From positions 42,363 to 106,362 of the forward strand of contig CASWVG010000006.1 in NCBI GenBank assembly GCA_949472775.1: DNA of 64,000 nucleotides. The letters are read 5' to 3'. Position numbers and translations under genes: made by a program. Below, one piece after another: positions 8,716 to 16,971 of this stretch; the stretch's first letter is position 1; each line of letters starts with the position of its first letter. The notes below the pieces were generated by a model. It was not told where the DNA came from, searched no databases, and worked only from the letters and a program-made list of their open reading frames with translations. Source of the DNA: an uncultured Lachnospiraceae bacterium (GTDB taxonomy: Bacteria > Bacillota > Clostridia > Lachnospirales > Lachnospiraceae).

Positions 8716-11097
8716 TTACTCCGCCAGATAGATGCCAAGTCTCGTCTCTACCGCACCCATCACTTCCTCAAGGGTTTTCTCGCCCCGGATATATCGTTCT
8801 CCTTCCTCATAGACAACATTCTCAAAAGTTTTGTCTTCCACATAGGCGGTGTCCAGGGACTCAATCCAATGAATCAGTTCACTGACCTTCTTCTCATCCG
8901 GCACCCGGATCGGCATGAGGATCTCCTCTCCGTCCAGATCCGTCGTTCCCCCCTGTCCGGAAACATAGTCGTTATCCTTGTAAACTTTCCATTGGTCTTC
9001 GTAGTTGTCCAGAATCGCTTTCGGCGTTACCGGGAAGCCGTCCAGTACTTCCGACTGTATCTCATTCCCAAGTACTGTTTTCAGAAAATCCTGCGCCTGC
9101 TGTGCATTGGCCGAGGATGCATTGATCCCCAGAAGCGTCCTTGCCCAGAACACGTTGTCACACTGTCCATTCATAGGAACGCTCACGCAGTCTTCAAACC
9201 CTTCCATCTTCGAGACGGATATCTGAATATTGTAGTGCCAGATATCTTCTGACGCGCCTGCCACAAACTGCCGTCGCCCGCCCAGCAGATGCGTCGCCTC
9301 ATGGCGTGTCCGCACCCCGTCCGTATCCTCATACGCTTCCCCGTCCGGGCTTTCAAATTCCTGATAGTATGACGCATCTGCCTCCCAGCTCTGCACGCCT
9401 TCTTCGGGAAGACCGTTCACCTGCGCATCGTACATCCGCTTTGTCTGGGTCAGGAAATCAGCGACGGCATCCTTGTCCAGTGAGCCATCCTCAGTCCGCC
9501 ACGCCGGAACACATGACGGTGAGAAAATGCGCATAATCCCCTTTGCCGACGGAATGCACATGAGGTAGGCGTCCGGGTCGTTCTCCCGCATCAATTCCAT
9601 CTCATCCGCTATAGATGACAGATCTGTCATTTTTTCGAGATCGCTCTTTTTCCCGCAGATATAGGGAAGCTGGATCCTGCTGGGCACCGCATAGACATGT
9701 CCGTCATCTCTGAAAGCGTCCACCACATTGGAAAAAACCGCTTCCTTGCCGCTCACACCGTCCAAAATCGGCGCGATGTCCATAAGTATGCCCTTCTCTA
9801 TATAGGAGTCCATCGGCAAATGATCCAGAACAAGCACATCCGGCCCTTTCCCTGCCATCGTGCGCGTATTGAGATTCTTGATGGCATCCTCCCTGGTCAT
9901 GGAATTTCCCGCAAGGCCGATCTCATACTCCACATAAACCGCCGGATTATCCTTCTGATATTTGCTGATCGCCTGCCGGATCACCGCCTCATCCTCCAGG
10001 CTCCACACCTGCAGTTTCTCGTCGGGTCTCGACGGCACGGCCGGGTCATAGACGAAGCGGGTCATCTTTTCTCCTGTGAGCACCACCAGAAACTCATTGT
10101 TATCAGCAACAAGCATATCCATAATCTGGTAAGCCGGATTCCCCAGAATATTCAGACTCCCGTCAATCACCTGTTCCATAGCGCTGCCGCCAAGCACATG
10201 CCGGTACACCCCGCTGTTTCCTGCCAGGTAAATGGCATCCTCGCCGCCCGATACGAGAAACAGATCATGGCTTTTTCCCGCATAGCCATCCCTGTCCTGG
10301 AAATTCTCTTTCACAAATTCTGCCAGTACCTCGTCCTCTATATATTCCTTCGCCTCCATATCATAGAGCAGCGGCACATCGACCTGAAAGCCGTCCAGCA
10401 GCATGATATTTCCGTGAAACTGCACCAGATCGATGCTGTAGCCGTCTATGGTCAGATATTTCTCGCTGCTGCCGTCCTCTTTCACCTCATACAGGTTTGC
10501 GCCCGACGCGGTGGCAAAAATTCTGCCGTCATCCGAAATGTACACCGCATTGATCCACCACTCATCCTCTCCCAGCTTCATTTCCACCGGAATTTCTGTG
10601 CCGTCAGGTTTGATGAGCGTAAGCTGCATGTCCATCTTAAGCTGTACCCCGTTGCCGCTGTCCTCGGTTCCTTCCTCCGGCTCCGTCCATACCACGGCAG
10701 CCGTCCCGTCCAGACCGATCGCCATGGTTAAGATATATTTATTTTCCGCCTTCATTTTGTCAAGCCATTGCACATCCGCCTTCGTCCAGCTTGCCCCATT
10801 GTCGGTGGAACGCAGGATGAAACCGCTGTTATCCGCCAGCAGAAAACTGCCGTCCTCCTGCTTAAACAATCTGCTGTTCCAGTCAGTCAGGGAGCTGTCG
10901 TTCAGCTCCACATCCTTCTCCACATAACGCCCCATAGCAGTGCCCTGATTTTCCCCCTGCTGCTCCCCGCTATCTGTCGTACTGTCTGTCGTGCCGCTTT
11001 CGTCGCCTGTCTGTCCGCACCCGGCCAGCATGCCTGCCATCAGTGCCACCGCCAGCAGGCATGCCGCCAGCTTCTCTCCTATCTTTCTCCCTCTCAT
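8716..11097 (-). CDS. Lipoprotein fusing an Asp-box/propeller-like region to an ABC solute-binding domain
   Basis: A 793-aa predicted surface lipoprotein. The start at 11097 is chosen because GGAGG precedes it and the next residues form a signal peptide ending LAGC (Cys27). A Ser/Thr/Gly/Gln linker follows. Residues about 60-355 look like beta-propeller sequence, with an Asp-box (STDNGASWT) and repeated strands such as DGRIFATASGANLYEV. Residues about 365-793 resemble family 1 extracellular solute-binding proteins (LQVWSLEDEAVIRQAISKYQ opening, later GPDVLVLDHLP). No permeases or ATPase adjoin it, so it is an orphan binding protein or sensor. The ligand is unknown. Confidence 0.8.
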   Translation of the reverse strand: MRGRKIGEKLAACLLAVALMAGMLAGCGQTGDESGTTDSTTDSGEQQGENQGTAMGRYVEKDVELNDSSLTDWNSRLFKQEDGSFLLADNSGFILRSTDNGASWTKADVQWLDKMKAENKYILTMAIGLDGTAAVVWTEPEEGTEDSGNGVQLKMDMQLTLIKPDGTEIPVEMKLGEDEWWINAVYISDDGRIFATASGANLYEVKEDGSSEKYLTIDGYSIDLVQFHGNIMLLDGFQVDVPLLYDMEAKEYIEDEVLAEFVKENFQDRDGYAGKSHDLFLVSGGEDAIYLAGNSGVYRHVLGGSAMEQVIDGSLNILGNPAYQIMDMLVADNNEFLVVLTGEKMTRFVYDPAVPSRPDEKLQVWSLEDEAVIRQAISKYQKDNPAVYVEYEIGLAGNSMTREDAIKNLNTRTMAGKGPDVLVLDHLPMDSYIEKGILMDIAPILDGVSGKEAVFSNVVDAFRDDGHVYAVPSRIQLPYICGKKSDLEKMTDLSSIADEMELMRENDPDAYLMCIPSAKGIMRIFSPSCVPAWRTEDGSLDKDAVADFLTQTKRMYDAQVNGLPEEGVQSWEADASYYQEFESPDGEAYEDTDGVRTRHEATHLLGGRRQFVAGASEDIWHYNIQISVSKMEGFEDCVSVPMNGQCDNVFWARTLLGINASSANAQQAQDFLKTVLGNEIQSEVLDGFPVTPKAILDNYEDQWKVYKDNDYVSGQGGTTDLDGEEILMPIRVPDEKKVSELIHWIESLDTAYVEDKTFENVVYEEGERYIRGEKTLEEVMGAVETRLGIYLAE

Positions 11098-11203
11098 AGC
11101 AACCTCCATTCCGAAGCGCATAACATGGTTCGCGCCTCTATAAAACTGAAAACTCATACCACTCCACTTATTATCATAGCAACCTTATCTCTAAATTTTC
11201 TCT

Positions 11204-11285
11204 AAAAACAAAAGCCCCTTCTGCCCGTTCGGCGCACAGACCTGAGAAATGATCTGTATCCTGCGCTTTCAGGCAAAAGGAGCTG
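11204..11285 (-). terminator. Branched intrinsic terminator after the HD-GYP gene
   Basis: On the minus strand an outer stem (AGCtCCTTtTGCC with GGCAgAAGGgGCT) encloses two inner hairpins (CCTG/CAGG and ACAGATC/GGTCTGT) and runs into TTTTGTTTTT. It starts about 25 bp after the HD-GYP stop. Its three-way-junction shape is unusual for a simple terminator. It matches no riboswitch consensus I can recall. Confidence 0.6.
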
Positions 11286-11309
11286 CTATTTAAAATAAGT
11301 AAATCACGT

Positions 11310-12410
11310 TTAATTCTCGTCGGGGTACATGGCAAGCAGATGCTCAAAGCTCGGCTTCACCTCGGCAAACGCCTTCAAAAGCTTCGGTGAAAAAGTGCCG
11401 CTGTGCCCGTTTAAAATCATCTGAAATGCCCTGTCCGGTTCATACGCCATCTTGTAGACACGTTTCGAGGTGAGTGCGTCGTACACATCCACCAGGGAAA
11501 CTATCTGCGCCGCAATGCTGATCTCGTCCCCCTTCAGACCGTCGGGATATCCCTTACCGTCATATTTCTCATGGTGGTGTCTTGCAATATCGTACGCATA
11601 ATCGTAGATCGCACGGTCATTCAGGCGCACCCTGTGCTGTATAATCTCGGCGCCCTTCGTCGTATGGGATTTGATCAGCTCAAATTCGTCCTGTGTCAGC
11701 TTTGCCGGTTTCAGTATGATGGTGTCCGGAATGGCTATCTTTCCGATATCATGCAGCGAGGACGCCCAGCCAATCTGGATCAGTTTCTCCGGCGTCAGCT
11801 CGTACTCCGGGTACAGCTTCATAACGCTTTTGCCAAGGCACATGGAAAATTCCCGTATTCTCCTGATATGCTGTTTGGATTCCATATTTCTGAATTCCAC
11901 AATATTGCTCAGGGAATCAATCAGAATCTCGTTCACATGATTCAGCTTTTTCGTCTGCTGCCGCAGCACACTGTTCTGCTTCTGGATATTGATGTTCTGC
12001 TTCTTCACCGTCATTTCCAACTGCATTTTATATTGAAACCAGCCGATCGCATTATGGACTACCTGCTTTACCACATCCACCTGATAGGGCTTTTTGATGT
12101 AACTCACAATTCCATGCTCGTAACCCTTTGTCTCCAGCTCCGGCGAAGTCTCTCCCGTAATCATAATAAATGGTATTTTATTCAGGACATTTTTCTCTTT
12201 CAAATGCTCCAGCACCGTAAATCCGTCCATGACAGGCATCAGATTATCCAGAAGCACTATCGCAATGGACGCGAAATTCGCGTTTAAAAGCGCGATTCCC
12301 TCCTTGCCGTTAGCCGCTTCAAGAATTTTGTAATCCTTCCGGAATAATTCCACCAGAATTTCACGGTCAATTTCATTGTCTTCAAAGATTAAAATCGTAT
12401 CACGTTTCAT
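11310..12410 (-). CDS. Response regulator with HD-GYP c-di-GMP phosphodiesterase domain
   Basis: 366-aa cytoplasmic two-domain protein. The N-terminal receiver has acidic pocket EDNE and phospho-acceptor Asp55 (VLLDNLMPVMDG). A coiled-coil-like linker covers about residues 125-165. The HD-GYP domain has HD at 220-221 (SLHDIGK), HHE at 279-281 and the GYP signature at 287-289 (DGKGYPDGL). These are the metal ligands and the specificity motif of phosphodiesterases that degrade c-di-GMP to GMP. It begins 36 bp after the DUF342 gene and ends in a terminator, so the two form a small operon. The cognate kinase is not adjacent. Confidence 0.93.
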   Translation of the reverse strand: MKRDTILIFEDNEIDREILVELFRKDYKILEAANGKEGIALLNANFASIAIVLLDNLMPVMDGFTVLEHLKEKNVLNKIPFIMITGETSPELETKGYEHGIVSYIKKPYQVDVVKQVVHNAIGWFQYKMQLEMTVKKQNINIQKQNSVLRQQTKKLNHVNEILIDSLSNIVEFRNMESKQHIRRIREFSMCLGKSVMKLYPEYELTPEKLIQIGWASSLHDIGKIAIPDTIILKPAKLTQDEFELIKSHTTKGAEIIQHRVRLNDRAIYDYAYDIARHHHEKYDGKGYPDGLKGDEISIAAQIVSLVDVYDALTSKRVYKMAYEPDRAFQMILNGHSGTFSPKLLKAFAEVKPSFEHLLAMYPDEN

Positions 12411-12446
12411 AGTTTTCCTATACCTTCACTAGATTTTGCAATGCCA

Positions 12447-14516
12447 TTATAAGGCAACCATCGTAACCTGCTTATTGCGAATCTTAAAGAGCACTCTGCG
12501 CACTTCCCCCGACAACGTGTATTTAATGCCATTCAGAATTACCACGCTGCCCTCGTAAGCCCTTCCCCTGACAATGACAGGTTCTTTTGCCGCCTGTCCC
12601 GTCAGATTTGCCAGCTTGGCGTCCTCGCCGTCCAATTCCGCCAGTCTCTGCCCCTGCACTTCCATCGCCGCATGGATTTTCCGCTGAATCTCCTCCGGCA
12701 CCGCTCTCCCGGCTTCTTCCAGCTGTATGATCTTTTCCCACTCCTGCTCCAGCGCCTTCAGGTCTTCCAGAAGTTTTTCCCTCTTTTTCTCGTATCCCGC
12801 ATGCTCTTTTTCGTAAAGCGCATTACGCCCTATATCCAATATCGTTTTCAGATGCAGGCGGTTGCCGAGATTGTAAGTGTCCACACCCCGCACCGCACTG
12901 ATCTTACCGCCAAGAAGCATGCCTTTGCTGCCCGATACAATTACCCTTCCCATCGTGTTAATCGAGCTGTTCATAATATAATTAGCCTTGACGTTACCTC
13001 TGGCATTGATATTTGCCGCCTCGAAAAAGCTTCCGGAAACCTCGCCCCCGGCGTCGATAAAGCAATCGTTCTTGGAACAGCTCCCCTTTTTAATCATAAC
13101 GTTGCCACCGGCGATCAGTTTTGCTGTCTCCACATTATGCTCAATGATGATATCTCCCGTAGCCTTGATGTAGCCGCCTGAATAAATACTGCCGACCACA
13201 TAGACCGAACCGTCCACCTCCAGCTTACCTGTCACCGCAGTCACGTCTTCGCGCACCACCAGCATATTCGTAATCAGAATACGTCCCGCCGTATACTCAA
13301 ATTTGCCGTTCATCCTGGAAACATAGGTAACGCCGTCAGGCTCGATACGAAAGCCGATGCCTCTGATCGGTTTCTTCTCCAACCCGTTTTCGGCATGTAT
13401 CGATTCCCCGTATATATTTTTCCCGCTGATACCTGCTTCCGCCCGGTGATAGAGGGCAATCTTCTCGCCCTCATCCACCATCTCAAATGCCTCAATATTG
13501 ACATAGTCAACGCCGCCATCCGGCAACGGCGCGGGAATACGCGGCAGATCAAGCCTGACGAACCATTCAAACCAGCCGTCTTTCCCCTTTATCGCCGGAA
13601 TGCCCTCGGCAATCAGTATCTTTTCATTCTGTCTCCTTTTGTCAATCATATCCGCAATCGCTTCATGTTTGATCCCGAATACAATTTCCCGCCTCTCCAG
13701 ATCCTGATAAATATCCTCTTTCTTCACAATATTACCCGGAATCCACGGAATATAAGCATATGCCTTATTTCCGTTTTCTTCTATCGAAATAGAAAATTCT
13801 TTCTTTCTGAGAGAAGCCGCAGGGGACTCCTTTTTCTCCCTGTCATTGTTTATCCTTTTGTTGTTCACGACCATCTGCCGCTTTTCCTTCATATCCGTGG
13901 CAGAATAAACCAGACTGCAGTAGCCCGAAACGTCAAGCCCCGCCTCCAGTCCGAGCCGGATCTCACGCATCTGCGCATGGTTGTACAAATAGTTGGAATA
14001 AAGTGACACATCCAGCTTTTTTTCAATCCCGAGGCGGATTTCCCGCATCTGCATCCAGTTGTATCTGATATCGGCGTACGGAGCGATATCTATATCCTCG
14101 CAAAGCCCGATACGAATCTCGTGAATCTGCGGCGCGCACATATCGTCTTGAAGCCATTTGTCAAGCGGCAGCCTTTTCGCCAACGCAAACCGTATCTCCT
14201 CCAGATCATCATCCACAAATCCTCTTTTCAGATATGGAACCAGATCTATCGCAGCATAAAGGGACAGCCGTATCTGCCGCATAGTCTCATAATTGTAAGC
14301 GGGATCCGCATAGACAGAAGCGTCCAGATTATCCTTCAGCCCCATGCGGATCTGTTCCATCTGCAGCCAGTTAAACTCCGGGTTGGAGTAAAGGGACACA
14401 TCCAGTCCTGCCTCTTTTCCCAGTTTAATCTCGTGCTGCTGCGCTTTCAGGTATTCATCATTTTCCATCATGCGAAAATGCATTTCCTGCTGTTTTGCCC
14501 CATCCAAATCACTCAT
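12447..14516 (-). CDS. DUF342/FapA-like protein with N-terminal 26-residue repeats
   Basis: About 689 aa. From the ATG at 14516, residues about 30-211 are seven tandem repeats of exactly 26 residues with core IRLGLxxxLDVSxYxxxxYN. The last three copies are the most alike. Residues about 240-690 are a DUF342/FapA region: an N-terminal beta domain (AYIPWIPGN), a Gly/Asn-rich right-handed beta-helix-like stretch (GKLEVDGSVYVVGSIYSGGY) and a C-terminal coiled coil. FapA-type proteins are linked to flagellar or polar assembly and signalling, but the biochemical role is unclear. The start is uncertain: an in-frame GTG at 14546 lacks a ribosome site, while AAGGA lies about 13 bp before the chosen ATG. 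The gene is co-transcribed with the downstream HD-GYP gene. Confidence 0.82.
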   Translation of the reverse strand: MSDLDGAKQQEMHFRMMENDEYLKAQQHEIKLGKEAGLDVSLYSNPEFNWLQMEQIRMGLKDNLDASVYADPAYNYETMRQIRLSLYAAIDLVPYLKRGFVDDDLEEIRFALAKRLPLDKWLQDDMCAPQIHEIRIGLCEDIDIAPYADIRYNWMQMREIRLGIEKKLDVSLYSNYLYNHAQMREIRLGLEAGLDVSGYCSLVYSATDMKEKRQMVVNNKRINNDREKKESPAASLRKKEFSISIEENGNKAYAYIPWIPGNIVKKEDIYQDLERREIVFGIKHEAIADMIDKRRQNEKILIAEGIPAIKGKDGWFEWFVRLDLPRIPAPLPDGGVDYVNIEAFEMVDEGEKIALYHRAEAGISGKNIYGESIHAENGLEKKPIRGIGFRIEPDGVTYVSRMNGKFEYTAGRILITNMLVVREDVTAVTGKLEVDGSVYVVGSIYSGGYIKATGDIIIEHNVETAKLIAGGNVMIKKGSCSKNDCFIDAGGEVSGSFFEAANINARGNVKANYIMNSSINTMGRVIVSGSKGMLLGGKISAVRGVDTYNLGNRLHLKTILDIGRNALYEKEHAGYEKKREKLLEDLKALEQEWEKIIQLEEAGRAVPEEIQRKIHAAMEVQGQRLAELDGEDAKLANLTGQAAKEPVIVRGRAYEGSVVILNGIKYTLSGEVRRVLFKIRNKQVTMVAL

Positions 14517-14561
14517 GTCTGTTACCAATCCTTGTACATCCCTCACATTAACGGGTAGAAT

Positions 14562-14592
14562 AATATATCTATTTTATCAAATTTATGGTCAA
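14562..14592 (-). promoter_or_regulatory. Possible promoter of the DUF342/HD-GYP operon
   Basis: The minus strand shows TTGACC and TATATT separated by 19 bp, in an AT-rich gap upstream of the DUF342 start. The spacing is longer than ideal, so this is tentative. Confidence 0.4.
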
Positions 14593-14596
14593 AAGT

Positions 14597-15019
14597 CTAC
14601 CGCTGATTCGGGCAGGTAATGATCCATGTAAAGCCGAAACGGTCTTTTATCACGGACCCGCAGCTATCATCATCCGGCTCCGGGTGCGGCGACAGCGGGG
14701 AAAGTACGGTTCCGCCTTCCGCCAGTACCGATAGGGTATGCCGCGCTTCCTCCTCCGAATCCATATGAATCATCAGCTTTATGTCCGTGTTCACGTCATT
14801 GCAGTCATAACAGTCTCCTGCCGCCATGCGCGATGCGCCTATCGTAAACTCTACATGCATTACCTTTCCGATCTGCTCCGGCGTCATGTCAAAACTGTTT
14901 TCATCCCAGCGGGAAATATACAGAATCTCACCGCCAAACGCATTGATATAAGTATGGACTGCCTCCTCGCAGTTTCCTTTGAATGATAGATACGGGATAA
15001 CCGATATTTTCTTTTCCAT
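14597..15019 (-). CDS. PhnB-like VOC superfamily protein
   Basis: 140-aa cytoplasmic protein of the glyoxalase/bleomycin-resistance (VOC) fold, PhnB-like subgroup. Features are the opening VIPYLSFKGNCEEAVHTYIN, a central VMHVEFTIGASRMAAGDC strand and the C-terminal VIKDRFGFTWII motif typical of the group. The start at 15019 follows AAAGGAG. Members are usually annotated as glyoxalase-like with unknown substrate, and nothing around this gene indicates one. It appears monocistronic. Confidence 0.85.
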   Translation of the reverse strand: MEKKISVIPYLSFKGNCEEAVHTYINAFGGEILYISRWDENSFDMTPEQIGKVMHVEFTIGASRMAAGDCYDCNDVNTDIKLMIHMDSEEEARHTLSVLAEGGTVLSPLSPHPEPDDDSCGSVIKDRFGFTWIITCPNQR

Positions 15020-15125
15020 GTGCGTTCTCCTTTCCATACGTCTAATCATACCATTTTCCCTGACTGTCCGCCACCATTTTTCAGTCGGGGAACCATCCTC
15101 CAGAAACTGCTCTCCTGATCAACGC

Positions 15126-15159
15126 AAAAAGGGCTTCCAGATCAACCCCTGAAAGCCCC
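15126..15159 (-). terminator. Rho-independent terminator of the carbohydrate importer operon
   Basis: The minus strand has GGGCTTTCAG, an 8-nt loop and CTGGAAGCCC (nearly perfect stem), then TTTTTG, located 25 bp after the last permease stop. Confidence 0.85.
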
Positions 15160-15184
15160 GCATGTTTCAAACTGATTATATATT

Positions 15185-16018
15185 TTATCCTTTTACCGCG
15201 CCAGCCACCAGACTGTTCTGCACCTGATCGCTTAAGAGCAGATAGATGGCAACAGTCGGTACCGTCGCTATCATAAGTCCCGCGCCGATTTCACCCCATT
15301 TGGTGGTATAGGCTCCCACCATGGACATGATACCCACGGTCAACGTCTTATATTCCTGCTTGTTGATAAAGGTCACCGCAAACATCAGCTCATTCCAAGA
15401 GGAAATGAACGTAAAGATACTGACCGTAGCTATCGCTGGTCTGATCAGAGGCAGCATAACGCGAAAGAACAACTTGTAAATATTGCACCCGTCAATCGCC
15501 GCCGCTTCCTCCATTTCCCTGGGAATAGAGACCATGAAACTGCTGAACAGGTAAACCGCCAGCGGCAGTCCGAACGCCACGTAAGGGATGATTAACGCCC
15601 AGTAAGTGTTGAGCAGTTTTATCTTGCTCAGCACAATAAACAGCGGAAGCAAAACCGCATGAATCGGAACCATCATTCCCACGAGGATTCCTTTCATGGC
15701 AATATTTCTTCCCTTCCATATCATTCTCTGGATGGCGTAAGCAGCCGTCGCCGCAAGCACAATCGTGATTAAAATAGTCGCCGCCGTGACCAGAATACTG
15801 TTCAACAGATACTGCAGCACATTGGCCTGATTAAAAGCCGACGCATAGTTGGAAAATCTCCAGTTTTGCGGCAGACCCGCAATATTGCCTCCAAAAATTT
15901 CATTGTTGTCCTTCAGCGAAAATCCCAGCAGCCAGAACAGCGGGAATACCTGAATGACGGCAATCGCCAGCAGGCAGATATGCAGAGCGCCGCTCTTTAT
16001 ATGTTTCATTGTTCTCAT
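15185..16018 (-). CDS. Carbohydrate ABC transporter permease (MalG/AraQ type)
   Basis: 277-aa membrane permease with about six helices. The ATPase-docking EAA loop is visible (MEEAAAIDGCNIYKLFFRVM followed by LPLIRPA). It pairs with the MalF-type permease encoded just upstream (4-bp ATGA overlap) to import a sugar delivered by the lipoprotein encoded further upstream. No ATPase gene is in the cluster, so a shared MsmK/UgpC-type ATPase encoded elsewhere is expected, which is normal in Firmicutes. The substrate is unknown. Confidence 0.92.
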   Translation of the reverse strand: MRTMKHIKSGALHICLLAIAVIQVFPLFWLLGFSLKDNNEIFGGNIAGLPQNWRFSNYASAFNQANVLQYLLNSILVTAATILITIVLAATAAYAIQRMIWKGRNIAMKGILVGMMVPIHAVLLPLFIVLSKIKLLNTYWALIIPYVAFGLPLAVYLFSSFMVSIPREMEEAAAIDGCNIYKLFFRVMLPLIRPAIATVSIFTFISSWNELMFAVTFINKQEYKTLTVGIMSMVGAYTTKWGEIGAGLMIATVPTVAIYLLLSDQVQNSLVAGAVKG

Positions 16019-16896
16019 ACCTGCTCCTCCTTATTCCTGAAAAACAGCTTCAACAGCATCGTAAAGACAAAACACTCCAGAATGATAAATATGGAAATCG
16101 CGCTTCCGTACCCATAATGGAAGGAATCAAAAATTGTCTTATACATGTAGATGGTCGGCACCTCTGTCGTAAAGAAGGGACCGCCTCCCGTCAATACATA
16201 GATCAGGTCAAAGATTTTCAAGGCGCCGATTAAGGAAAACGTCACACACACTTCCAGCACCGGCTTTAACAGCGGAATTGTCACCTTAAAGGCAATCTGC
16301 CTGCTGTTTGCCCCGTCAATCGTTGCCGCCTCATAAATCTCCGGCGAAATGGATTTGATGCCCGCATACATGATCAGCATATGATATCCCACATACTGCC
16401 ATAAGTTTGGAATAAATGCAGCAATAAGGGCTGTGGACTCCTGTCCGAGCCAATCCTGCTGTAAATGTTCCAGATGCAGACTTCCCAGCAACGCGTTTAA
16501 CAGACCGTAATCCCCATTATAGATTTTCTGCCACAACTGTCCGATCACCACGCCGGAGATGATAACGGGAATAAAATATGTCGTCCGATAAAACTTCTCT
16601 CCGCGCTTTACATTCGCCACAACAATTGCCAGAAGCAGCGATATCGGAAGCTGGATAAACAGGGAAAAGAACACATAAAGAAGTGAATTCTTAATGGAAT
16701 TTACAAAACGTTCATCTCCCGCGAGCTCCATATAATTGCGCAGTCCGACAAACGTCCCCTTGCCAAGCCCATCCCAGTCCAGCATACTGTAATATGCGGA
16801 AATAAATATCGGCACAACGACAATGACCAGCATGATGAGTATCGTCGGACATACAAACAATGTAATAGCTTTCTTATTGGATAATATTTTTTTCAT
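16015..16896 (-). CDS. Carbohydrate ABC transporter permease (MalF/UgpA type)
   Basis: 293-aa membrane permease with six predicted helices and the EAA motif (YEAATIDGANSRQIAFKVTI followed by PLLKP). It forms the heterodimeric translocation channel with the MalG-type protein downstream, with which it overlaps by 4 bp. It is separated from the upstream binding-protein gene by a stable hairpin, so the permeases are probably made at lower levels than the binding protein. Confidence 0.92.
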   Translation of the reverse strand: MKKILSNKKAITLFVCPTILIMLVIVVVPIFISAYYSMLDWDGLGKGTFVGLRNYMELAGDERFVNSIKNSLLYVFFSLFIQLPISLLLAIVVANVKRGEKFYRTTYFIPVIISGVVIGQLWQKIYNGDYGLLNALLGSLHLEHLQQDWLGQESTALIAAFIPNLWQYVGYHMLIMYAGIKSISPEIYEAATIDGANSRQIAFKVTIPLLKPVLEVCVTFSLIGALKIFDLIYVLTGGGPFFTTEVPTIYMYKTIFDSFHYGYGSAISIFIILECFVFTMLLKLFFRNKEEQV

Positions 16897-16919
16897 TGTC
16901 CCACCTGTCCCATAAACTG

Positions 16920-16954
16920 GTTATGGGCAGCCGTCAAACACGACCGCCCATAAC
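16920..16954 (-). promoter_or_regulatory. Intercistronic mRNA hairpin between binding protein and permeases
   Basis: A perfect 9-bp stem (GTTATGGGC/GCCCATAAC) with an inner GTC/GAC pairing and no U-tract. Such hairpins usually stabilise the upstream message against 3' decay rather than terminate transcription. Confidence 0.7.
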
Positions 16955-16971
16955 GGTATCAGTTAAATATT

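Noticed and set aside
8218..10731. Two 344-codon plus-strand frames opposite the EAL and lipoprotein genes
   Set aside because: Composition is unlike protein, there is no ribosome site, and the opposite strand carries well-supported genes.
11204..11285. c-di-GMP or purine riboswitch, suggested by the three-way shape near c-di-GMP genes
   Set aside because: The conserved loop nucleotides of those classes are not present, and the outer stem runs straight into a T-tract, as expected for a terminator.
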